Positions 8,754 through 17,800 of a DNA stretch of 64,000 nt are shown one piece after another; the stretch's first letter is position 1, and each line of letters begins with the position of its first letter. The stretch is from positions 112,645-176,644 of the forward strand of contig CAYRFQ010000008.1 in NCBI GenBank assembly GCA_964423615.1, in the 5' to 3' direction. The position numbers were made by a program, and so were the translations under genes. The stretch comes from CAYRFQ01 sp964423615 (GTDB lineage Bacteria > Planctomycetota > Planctomycetia > Gemmatales > Gemmataceae). The notes beneath the pieces were generated by a model. The model worked only from the letters and a program-made list of their open reading frames with translations, did not search any database and was not told the DNA's origin.

Positions 8754-9269
8754 TTACGTTCTCTCAGATAACTCTCCCACATAGGGGAGATTTCGAAATT
8801 CGTCGTTAAAGTCTAAACCATAACCGACGACAAATTTATCAGGTATCTCAAAACCAACGTAGTCCGGTTCGATCGGAACGAGGGTTCGGGCCTTCTTCCA
8901 CAACAAGACCCCCACTTTGAGCGAGTTCACGTCAAGTGAGGTCAGATGACCGACAAGATGCTCCAAAGTTCGCCCGGTGTCGAGGATGTCATCGATCAAG
9001 AGGACGTCTTTGCCTTTGACATCAGGGAGAAGATCGGGTTGGACTTCGAGCGTTCCAGGCGTCGTAGCTTCCCCTCGGTAACTCGAAGCCCGCACGAAAC
9101 CAATTCGAATCGGCATGTTCAATAATCGGACCAAGTCTGCCACAAAAATGAGACTGCCCGTGAGAACCCCAACAATCGTTATGGGCGTCGAGCCGTAATC
9201 GCGCTCGATGGACGAAGCAAGTTCGCGAACGCGGGTTTGGATTTGCTCTGCGGTGAGAAGTATCTTCAT
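8754..9269 (-). CDS. hpt: Hypoxanthine phosphoribosyltransferase
   Basis: A 171-residue purine salvage enzyme that converts hypoxanthine or guanine plus PRPP to IMP or GMP. The PRPP-binding motif is VLLIDDILDTGRTL with the acidic pair Asp-Asp. Other family marks are GVLTGSLIFVADLVR and ASSYRG in the flexible loop, and a C-terminal VGYGLDFNDEFRNLPYVG block that holds the purine and metal. Length is normal for bacterial Hpt. In many bacteria hpt sits beside tilS and ftsH, but not here. The ribosome binding site is weak. Confidence 0.94.
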   Translation of the reverse strand: MKILLTAEQIQTRVRELASSIERDYGSTPITIVGVLTGSLIFVADLVRLLNMPIRIGFVRASSYRGEATTPGTLEVQPDLLPDVKGKDVLLIDDILDTGRTLEHLVGHLTSLDVNSLKVGVLLWKKARTLVPIEPDYVGFEIPDKFVVGYGLDFNDEFRNLPYVGELSERT

Positions 9270-9851
9270 GAGGTTGAGCCTATGGGACTAATCGAGCGGT
9301 TCCAGAGGTATTTCTTGCACAAAATGCATAACCCACACTATCAAATTAATTCGCAAACCAGGCATCGCCGATAATACGCAACACGGGGTTTTCGCGGGCA
9401 GTTCAACTCGAAGGACTGACGCGCGAAAACGAGAACGCGGCTTGACACTGGTGCCCCGACTCTTGCGGGGAAAGTCAGCCCAAGTTCAAGGAAACGCACA
9501 AGCCGGTTTATCTCAACACAACAAGCTTCGTGTTTCTCGAAGGTATCCGTTTCGTCCCTGGACGAGACCAAAAAACCAAATTCAGCGGAGCCATAAACTC
9601 CGAAGGGTGCCCAGGGTCCGTAATCAGCTGGAACCATCCGGTTGAAACCAAACCGCCGTCGCGTTCCCCCTGTCCCTCAGGTTGGCGAACGAGAAGGAAC
9701 GTTGCGCTCGCGTCGACCCGCATGGCAACACTCAGGTTTCACTTACGAGCAGAAAGAAGGAAGCAGGTATTCCTCCTCCGTCCTTCTGCTTTGTTTTATG
9801 CGAAAGTCCGTCTCCGATGACGCGGTGCTTTGTGAGTTAAGGAGAACATAC
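9270..9851. other. Intergenic region with a leader hairpin
   Basis: About 580 bases between divergent hpt and the proline-rich gene. An imperfect stem pairs 9749-9761 with 9781-9789 (GCAGAA...GAAGGA with TCCTTCTGC), about 60 bases before the start codon. It uses the same GCAGAAGG core as the terminator that ends the gene (12816-12845). A short CCCCG/CGGGG stem lies at 9454-9470. No good promoter or coding frame was seen. Confidence 0.4.
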
Positions 9852-12803
9852 ATGGTCTGCTCAAGCTGGAAAGGCGCCCTCGTTGTGACGTTGCTTTGGG
9901 CAGGGGTTGCCTGGAGCCAGTCATCCCCTTACGGCGAGAACGTCGCTCGATTATCGGTCGTCGGTGGCAACGGGACGACAAGTTCCTCCCAAGGCACTCA
10001 GACGACCTCCGAAAAGTTCCTTTTCGTGATTCAACAAAACGGAACCAGTGAAAAATGTCGTCTTGTGTGCCAGTGGCCCATGAAGAACGCAAAACAAGCT
10101 TGCCTCGTGCAATCCTTGGTTTCGGGAGAAATCATCGTCATCGTCGGCGTCAACCCGTTCGATGGGACAGCGGATCGGGAAGTCTATCGTTGGGGAGCAA
10201 GCAAAACGTCCCCTACGACCTTTCCGCAGCCACCTGCATCGGCCCAACGGAAGTGCCAACATCTTGGCATAACCTTCCACTCGCCTGCAGCCAACGATCA
10301 AGAGCTTCCCACATCAACCTCCGACGATGTAGAGGTAATATACCAGGAAGATCCCCAGACCGGGCGCCTGATCCCTATCACACGGCCGAATACCGCTGGT
10401 ACCACCAGAACAACCGTGACGGGGAATCACAATCAAGTGCCCATTCAAGTCCGAGAAATCGGCAACCAAAAACCCTCCGACATACCGGTCACTGTCACTC
10501 AGGAGGAAATAACAGCCGAAATCCTGGCGTTGACCGCTAGTGCCAAGGCAGGTCCGCAAACGAATGTCACAGTGGGTTCTGGCCGGGGAACGAAACAAAA
10601 CAAAGACCAGCTCGCTCAAGTTCGAGGAGCCAAGGACGAAGATCATCCTGACCTTCCTAGTGATGAGGAGACCCAGGTACTTTCGCAATCTCAGGAAGTC
10701 ATTTCGACCAAAGTCGCGTCCGCCACTCAGGTCACCAATGCCCAAGATGGCAGTCCCCAACCGCTGCCCATCCCGACATCCCAGAAACGAAAAGACGAAA
10801 CTTCAACAACAGCCTTCCAGTCCATACCTGGATCGCCTACCCGGTCGAACGGAGGCACGGCAGCCCTCCCGGTCCTCCCTGGATCCACCAAAAACGTTTC
10901 GATGAAAACGGCCGAAGTCCAAAACTGGGAATCCATTCCGATGGGACCAGTCTCGACAAAAACAGTCATGAAGCAGGACAAAACCGGCAAAGCTAACTCC
11001 AAAACGGAACGCGTCACGCCGCTCCCAGCCCGGAATCAATCCCCTTACGCGGCCCAGCAACAGGTCGTGGGAGAGGTGGTCGTTGGTGGAACCGATTGTG
11101 GCTGCAACCTACCACCCTGCGATGTGTGCCAACCCTGCTGCGAAATTCCGGTATCGCGCCTCGTTGCTCGGCCAGTGCCGTGCAACCCTGTCTGTGAACA
11201 GATTCATGTCCAACAACGACAACCCTACCAAACCGTCCTTGTACATGGACACTTTCACAAGCCGTCCCAGCGTGCCAACCGGTTTCTTCCGAACCTACTG
11301 AATCGTAATTCCCAACAAAGCAGCCAAAAGCTCCAAACTGCGAAACGGCGGCGATTGTTCCCGAACCTTTTCTCTAAGAACAGAACCACACCCGGTCACC
11401 TTGGAAAGCCGACCTCCGCCCGACCACTCGCCGAGTTGGCCTCTCAGAACTCCACAAAGGACGACCCGCTGTTAAGAAGACCGCAATTAAAGAATTCGGC
11501 TCCGCTGAATGGAAGTCGGTTCGGAAAGAGTGACCAGTCGGCCTTGGGAGGGAACTCGCCTAAAACGACTACCAAGAAGTCCAATCCGCAGGTTGCTACC
11601 AACACCAAACTCCCGAAAACCAAGCGAAAGGCGCTTTCGACCTCGGATGACAATCGATCATCCTTGGACCCCTTGAACGATCCGATCGACGGGCTTTCCG
11701 ATCGGGCCAAAAAGAAATTCAAGAGCCTGCCCAAAAAGGACGAGGGAGCGGTACCCCCACCACCCCGACACTATGCGAACAACCAACCGACCAACGGCCT
11801 CCCAGACGACCACCGATTCGGCCAACAGGGACAAGACCGTCCTGGTCTGGATGCTCCAGGTGATGGTGCAATTCCGCCTGGATATCGCCACCCTGGCACG
11901 GCGAGGCTGGAACCTCCTTACATTCCACCAGGTTCGCGTAGCGTGATCGAGGCAAGTAACGGATTCCGGACGAAATACATCCCGTACCCCGTGATCACAA
12001 CGCCGAAACCAAATCGGCCCCCAATGCCTCCCCCACCAACGCTGCCGAAGGCCCCGAATCCACTGGCGTACTCGAACGCCTTTGCGCCTCGAAACTTACC
12101 TCAACAGATGGCTAACGCTCCACAGATGGCAATGGCCCAGGGAATGATGCGTCCCAATCCGGGCATGAGGTATCCCAGACCGCCAATGATGGCCGGCGGT
12201 TATCCAGTTCCTCCGAGGCCGCCGTATCCTGGGATGGGGAACCCGAATTATTCAGGGATGCCCACTCCCGCTGCAAGGAACTATCCAGGTCCGAGGCCAC
12301 CGAGCCCAATCGGACACCCTAATGTCGCGCAGGTAGGGTATCCGAATGCCGGGCGTCCACCTCACTATCCGGCTCCTTACTACCCAAAGGGCTATAGACA
12401 TGGATACCCTGCCCAAGGATACCAAAATCCAAGCCCGATCAAGCAGATGGCTTACCAACAGCCAACCCAACAAGTGTACGGGATGAAGCAAGCCCTTTCG
12501 ACACTTCAACAGGCCTTGTCGCCTTCGGATCGTGAGATGGCGGTCATGACTTTGAGCCAATATGACCATCGACGCTATCCGGAAGTCGTTCACGCACTGC
12601 TCGCAGCTGCCCGCAACGATGCGGCAGGAACAGTCCGAGCCGCTTCGGTCAATGCTTTGGTTCGAATCCAGATCAATATCGAGCAAATGCGGTCTACACT
12701 CGATGTCCTCAAAAATGACGAGGATCCTCGAGTCCGCCAAGCTGTTCAGCAAGCGCTCAGTGGTAAGAGTCCTAACCTTGGTCGAGCTTCCGTTAGGCAA
12801 TAA
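9852..12803 (+). CDS. Large secreted proline-rich protein with Cys cluster and C-terminal HEAT-like repeats
   Basis: A 983-residue exported protein. The ATG at 9852 has AAGGAG 7 bases upstream and starts a signal peptide (about 22 residues, ending near AWSQ). Residues ~30-400 are low-complexity, Thr/Ser/Gln-rich. A cysteine-dense patch (CGCNLPPCDVCQPCC, with PCNPVC shortly after; nt ~11097-11200) follows, then a basic stretch, then a Pro/Gly/Tyr/Met-rich region (nt ~11740-12440). The last ~110 residues form alpha-helical HEAT-like repeats (SDREMAVMTLSQYD..., AAGTVRAASVNALVRI, DEDPRVRQAVQQALSG). The make-up suggests an envelope or matrix protein in which HEAT repeats bind a partner. No enzyme motif is seen. 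Confidence 0.75.
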   Translation: MVCSSWKGALVVTLLWAGVAWSQSSPYGENVARLSVVGGNGTTSSSQGTQTTSEKFLFVIQQNGTSEKCRLVCQWPMKNAKQACLVQSLVSGEIIVIVGVNPFDGTADREVYRWGASKTSPTTFPQPPASAQRKCQHLGITFHSPAANDQELPTSTSDDVEVIYQEDPQTGRLIPITRPNTAGTTRTTVTGNHNQVPIQVREIGNQKPSDIPVTVTQEEITAEILALTASAKAGPQTNVTVGSGRGTKQNKDQLAQVRGAKDEDHPDLPSDEETQVLSQSQEVISTKVASATQVTNAQDGSPQPLPIPTSQKRKDETSTTAFQSIPGSPTRSNGGTAALPVLPGSTKNVSMKTAEVQNWESIPMGPVSTKTVMKQDKTGKANSKTERVTPLPARNQSPYAAQQQVVGEVVVGGTDCGCNLPPCDVCQPCCEIPVSRLVARPVPCNPVCEQIHVQQRQPYQTVLVHGHFHKPSQRANRFLPNLLNRNSQQSSQKLQTAKRRRLFPNLFSKNRTTPGHLGKPTSARPLAELASQNSTKDDPLLRRPQLKNSAPLNGSRFGKSDQSALGGNSPKTTTKKSNPQVATNTKLPKTKRKALSTSDDNRSSLDPLNDPIDGLSDRAKKKFKSLPKKDEGAVPPPPRHYANNQPTNGLPDDHRFGQQGQDRPGLDAPGDGAIPPGYRHPGTARLEPPYIPPGSRSVIEASNGFRTKYIPYPVITTPKPNRPPMPPPPTLPKAPNPLAYSNAFAPRNLPQQMANAPQMAMAQGMMRPNPGMRYPRPPMMAGGYPVPPRPPYPGMGNPNYSGMPTPAARNYPGPRPPSPIGHPNVAQVGYPNAGRPPHYPAPYYPKGYRHGYPAQGYQNPSPIKQMAYQQPTQQVYGMKQALSTLQQALSPSDREMAVMTLSQYDHRRYPEVVHALLAAARNDAAGTVRAASVNALVRIQINIEQMRSTLDVLKNDEDPRVRQAVQQALSGKSPNLGRASVRQ

Positions 12804-12815
12804 TCTCTTGCAGAG

Positions 12816-12852
12816 GGCAGAAGGGGCTTTTTTTCTCCTTCTGCCTTTTTTC
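12816..12852 (+). terminator. Rho-independent terminator
   Basis: A perfect 9-bp stem, GGCAGAAGG (12816-12824) with CCTTCTGCC (12837-12845), followed by a run of seven T. It lies 12 bases after the stop codon of the proline-rich protein gene. Confidence 0.85.
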
Positions 12853-13076
12853 TCACTCTGACTCTCTTCCCCATCCAACCTTCCGCTTCTGTCTCCTTCC
12901 TAAGCACCTGTCCCTTCACGGGTGCCTGGGCAAAATGTCCACGCTTGTTGGAAAAAACGATACTTGCGAAAAACCAGGCTTTGGCTTTTTTCGGCAAATC
13001 TGGTAGACCTGAAAGAGTCAAGGTTGACAGCCCATTCGCGATATTCTGAATCCCTTCCAACAACAAGAGGATGTTT

Positions 13077-13961
13077 ATGATTCCCTTAGACTTCAGCGGA
13101 AAGACCGCCTTAGTCACGGGCGTCGGCGATACCGATAGCTTCGCTTGGCACATCTCCAAGGTTTTGCGTGCGGCAGGAGCCAAACTGATCTGGTCAGTGC
13201 ACCCCCGAATGATAAATATCGTCCAGGGATCACTCGAACGGGACATGGACGCGGAAGCGCGAAAACTCCCGAATGGGGCCGGAGACCTGACCGTCGATGC
13301 CCTCCTTCCTTGCGATGTTGGATACGACACAATGGAAGATGTTCCCGAAGAAATCGCGACAAACAAGAAATTCAACCGTCATGGAGATTTTTCCATCAAG
13401 GACATGATGGAGACCGTCAAGAAAGACTACACCGGCATCGACTTCCTTATCCACAGCGTAGCGTTCAGCCGAGAGATCATTCACAAAGCCATCGACACAT
13501 CCCGTAAAGGCTACCTGGAAGCGCTAAGCATCAGCGCATACTCACTCACCAGCTTGTGCCGTGCTGCCCAACCACTGATGGAAAATCGAGCTGGTGGGGC
13601 CTCGGTGGTGGGACTGACGTACATCGGAGGCGACAGGGTCGTCCCACACTACGGCGGCGGTATGTCGACGGCGAAAGCCGCACTCCAAATCGACGCCAAA
13701 CAACTCGCCCACAACATGGGCACCAAGAATATCCGAGTCAATTTGATTTCCGCAGGCCCCTACCCCTCCCGAGCGGCCAAGGCCATCAATCCCGATTTTG
13801 ACAAACTCGTGGAATACGCTGCCGAACGCTCGCTCATTCCGCGAGCCATCACGCCCGAAGAAGTGGCCAACGCGACTCTGTTCTTGTGCAGCCCGTTAGC
13901 TTCCGCGGTGACGGGGCACGTGTTGTATGTCGATTGTGGGTATAACGTATTTGGGCTGTAG
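13077..13961 (+). CDS. fabI: Enoyl-[acyl-carrier-protein] reductase, plant/chlamydia type
   Basis: A 294-residue NADH-dependent short-chain dehydrogenase that reduces the trans-2-enoyl-ACP double bond in the last step of each fatty acid elongation cycle. The ATG at 13077 is preferred over 13071 because CAAGAGG ends 6 bases before it. The nucleotide-binding end is KTALVTGVGDTDSFAW. The catalytic block is HYGGGMSTAKAAL, with Tyr and Lys eight residues apart (Y-x7-K), the plant, apicomplexan and chlamydial spacing; E. coli FabI has Y-x6-K. The long insert (LPNGAGDLTVDALLPCDVGY...) before the substrate loop also fits that subtype. It ends with NLISAGPYPSRAAKAI and a normal C-terminus. It is monocistronic after the terminator. 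Confidence 0.93.
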   Translation: MIPLDFSGKTALVTGVGDTDSFAWHISKVLRAAGAKLIWSVHPRMINIVQGSLERDMDAEARKLPNGAGDLTVDALLPCDVGYDTMEDVPEEIATNKKFNRHGDFSIKDMMETVKKDYTGIDFLIHSVAFSREIIHKAIDTSRKGYLEALSISAYSLTSLCRAAQPLMENRAGGASVVGLTYIGGDRVVPHYGGGMSTAKAALQIDAKQLAHNMGTKNIRVNLISAGPYPSRAAKAINPDFDKLVEYAAERSLIPRAITPEEVANATLFLCSPLASAVTGHVLYVDCGYNVFGL

Positions 13962-14842
13962 CGCGGTTCCAGTTTGTGCTGGAGACATCCCAAGTCGCAT
14001 ATTCACCGAAGGATCTGTTTCGCAAGTAAACGCAGCTCGCGTTTACATTCCATTTCAGCCGTTGGCATACGCGAGCTGCATGCACTTCCTGATTACCTGC
14101 GAGACACTCTCTCGTGCCATGGGTCCGCAATTGAAGGCCTAGGCACTCGGCTCCCCCACCCGAAGGTGTCTTTGCAAATCGATCCCGGTTAATGTCGATC
14201 AGATCAACTTGCTTGCCATTTTCTACTGCCTTCTCTATCAATTTGTGCTTTTTCCGATCTTTGAAATACAATCCGCTAAACATAGTTCTTTAGATCATCT
14301 CCAATTTTAGCTTGGTTCAAACACCAGCAGCAGTTTTCTTCCAATAGCTCTTGAATAGGACTTCTAACCTCGTCAAAGCACAAATCGCCGATCAACCTAA
14401 ACCGTATCATCCAATAATAACTGCGGGTCCGTTGTTGCTCGCTTCGACCGAGGTCTCATCTAGTCCAAACTTGCATCGCCTTGGCATCGACGTTTGGAAC
14501 TCCCTTTCAAACCGCACAGTGTGCGGAATCTACCAACAAAAGACAGGAGGCTACACACTTCGCATTCGCCAATTCGTGGGGAGTTGGGAGCATATCCGCC
14601 TCATGTACCATTGAAAACAAAGCGGATAAAGTACTAAGCCCACGACCTGTGTCCTGGCCTGACCACAGCAACAAGAGGAAGGCACGCGAGATGTGGATGG
14701 TACTGAGGTTCATTAGTTGGCCAGTCCTCAATAAGTACGTTACTCAGAGGTTCACGAATAGAACTCGCTTCTGGCACGTAACTTGCAGCATAGTGACTGA
14801 GGGACACAAGAGTTTAGCATATAACTTTTGGGGGCATCAGTC
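13962..14842. other. Long gene-poor region
   Basis: About 880 bases between fabI and the papain-like protein gene with no gene I can support. A minus-strand frame ending its N-terminal part near 14283 (MFSGLYFKDRKKHKLIEKA...) starts with protein-like sequence, then becomes compositionally odd and reads into fabI antisense. It may be a decayed gene or chance. No tRNA, repeat or clear promoter was seen. Confidence 0.4.
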
Positions 14843-17800
14843 ATGGGACAAAAACAAACTACATCTTGGGTCATCACTTTTTGGCGAAGGCTCTATTCTG
14901 CGTATCAGCATTCGCCTCCAGCCTTACCAAGATTTCGCCAGACATTTGAAGCTTTGGAAGAGCGGGTCGTCCCCTCATCGGCTACCGCGCTGCTTGCAGG
15001 CGGGGACGTTCAACTGCTCTTTGGAGTGAACCAGCAGAAGGAAATAATCGAATCAATAGCTTCGACCCACCATCTGGCAGCAAACTCAGGTCGAGCAGAC
15101 ATAGAGGTGTTGCAGGTATTGGAACATAATCCTGCTGAGGAGCCGAGGGGCTTCGAAACTCATGCAACCCAAATGTCCGAGACGATGCCAGAGGTAGAGC
15201 GCAATCCGGCCGATGAACACAGGCTCTTCGAGCCTCCCGGCGTCCAAGTGTCTGAAATATTGCAGGTGCCAGAACGGAATCCGTCTGAAGAACACAGAAT
15301 CTTTGAGCCTCCTGCCGTTCAACAGTCCAGTTCGTTTGGCCCCCCGTTGGAAAGTTCGGAATTACCATCGAGCTACGATTTGCGGGTGGGTGATCACGTC
15401 ACATCTGTAAAAGACCAAGGTAGTTGCGGGTCCTGTTGGGCTTTCGCAACTTATGCAGCCCTTGAGAGCGCTATTTTGATGGAAGAAGGGCCAGTGAGAG
15501 ACTTTTCCGAGAATCACCTGAAGAACTCTCACGGTTTCGATGTTGGGCCATGCACCGGCGGGAATCCGACGATAAGCCAGGCCTATCTTACTCGTTATCA
15601 TGGGCCCGTGGATGAAGTGGACGATCCGTACCATCCGTGGGACGACCGGCCTTCCCCTGGTGGTCCTCCTCAGTATTATGTCCGCGAATCCGCTATCCTA
15701 GATACTGATAACGAAATCAAGAATGCAATCATGACTTCCGGTGGCCTGTATACCTCGATGAAGTGGGATGACGCCTATTACCGACCAGCCGATTTTACTT
15801 ACTACTACAACGGCTCAGACTGCTCGGATCATGCTGTCACTATTGTTGGTTGGGATGATACAAAGGTAACCGCGGCACCCGAATTTGGCGCCTGGTTGAT
15901 CAAGAACAGCTGGGGAACCGCCTTTGGAGATAACGGCTACTTCTGGATGTCCTATTCGGATACCGTTGGCGGAAATGTGGGGTTCAGCTTTTACGATCCC
16001 GTCGCTCCGTCTGAATTTTCCAGGGTCTATTATCACGACGAATTTGGTTACGTAGGCGGTCTTAATACACCTTATGCTTTCAACGCCTTTACACCAGTCG
16101 CAAATGAAGAACTCACCGCCGTGCAGTTCTGGACTCAGGCAGACTGGGCACAGTATGACATCCGCATTTACGACACGTTCTCTGGTGGGACTCTCTCCGA
16201 TCTGCTCACCAGCACGACAGGGTCATCTGCCTATGCTGGTCATCATACCGTGGATTTGCCCACAGGCGTCTCGTTGACAGCAGGTGACTCGTTCTACGTG
16301 TATCTTCATATCTGGAATGGCGGAACCTATCCACAAGCAATCGATATCCAAGATCCTGGGTACAACTCCGCCTCAACAGCAAATCCTGGCGAAAGCTACT
16401 ACAGTTTCGACGGGACGATCTGGGATGACATCTATTCATGGAACCCAACGACCAACTTCAGCATCAAAGCACTGACTACGTCTGATCCGAACCAGCCACC
16501 AATCATTACTTCGTTGTCCGACAGTCCCGATCCGGTGAGTTCTATAGCCAACTTGACACTCACAGCAGACTGCGTCAGCGACCCCGATGGGACAGTTACG
16601 AGTGTAGGTTTTTATCGGGAAAGCAACAGCCTCGCTGGACTCCAAATTGGCGTGGGGGGTGATACTCTCCTTGCCACGGATACCAGCGGTATTGGGGGTT
16701 GGTCAGTCACGTTTAATGTCAGCGGATTGGGCGAGGGCACTTACACTTACTATGCTCAAGCAACTGACAACGACGGGGCCAAAAGCGTTGCCGTTTCTAC
16801 GAGCAATACTGTGCGGGAAATGGGTATCCCCACCCTAACAGCCCCTGCGCCAGTGACGCTCGACAGCACTCCAACGTTTACTTGGGATGCCGTTTGTGAA
16901 GCTACTCACTATGAAATATGGGTCAACGATCTGACGACTGGAACGAGCGCCGTCCTTTGGGAGGATTCGCTCACAGGCACATCCTGGACTCCAACCTCAC
17001 CACTGGTCCTCAACCATAGCTATCGCGCCTGGCTGCGTGCTTCGAATGCATCTGGAGCGGGTCTCTGGAGCGACCCACTCGACTTCGCCGTCAACAGCAA
17101 CCTCACATCGACGATTCTGGGACCTTCGGGCACTGTGATTGATCTCCGACCAGAGGTCAGCTGGACGGAGGTCGAGGGTGCCGACACCTATGAATTGTGG
17201 GTCAGCGATATGACGACCGGAACGAGCGGTGTGGTCCAAAAAACGGGTTTGGAGGGAACCACTTATACGCCTCTGGCTGATTTGACTTCAACTCACACTT
17301 ACCGGTGTTGGATAAGGCCCTTTAACGACATGGGACAACCTGGGAATTGGAGTGCCCATCAAGACATGACCGTCTACGCCTTGGAGAGCCCCACTCTGAC
17401 AGACCCAGCGCCAGTGACGCTCGACAGCACTCCAACGTTTACTTGGGATGCCGTTTGTGAAGCTACTCACTATGAAATATGGGTCAACGATCTGACGACT
17501 GGAACGAGCGCCGTCCTTTGGGAGGATTCGCTCACAGGCACATCCTGGACTCCAACCTCACCACTGGTCCTCAACCATAGCTATCGCGCCTGGCTGCGTG
17601 CTTCGAATGCATCTGGAGCGGGTCTCTGGAGCGACCCACTCGACTTCGCCGTCAACAGCAACCTCACATCGACGATTCTGGGACCTTCGGGCACTGTGAT
17701 TGATCTCCGACCAGAGGTCAGCTGGACGGAGGTCGAGGGTGCCGACACCTATGAATTGTGGGTCAGCGATATGACGACCGGAACGAGCGGTGTGGTCCAA

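Noticed and set aside
9442..9470. TTGACA at 9442 as a promoter -35
   Set aside because: The sequence 17 bases further is GC-rich (GCGGGG) and cannot be a -10.
13849..14283. Minus-strand frame beside fabI
   Set aside because: Half of it is antisense to fabI, no domain is seen and there is no ribosome binding site; kept only as a possible remnant.
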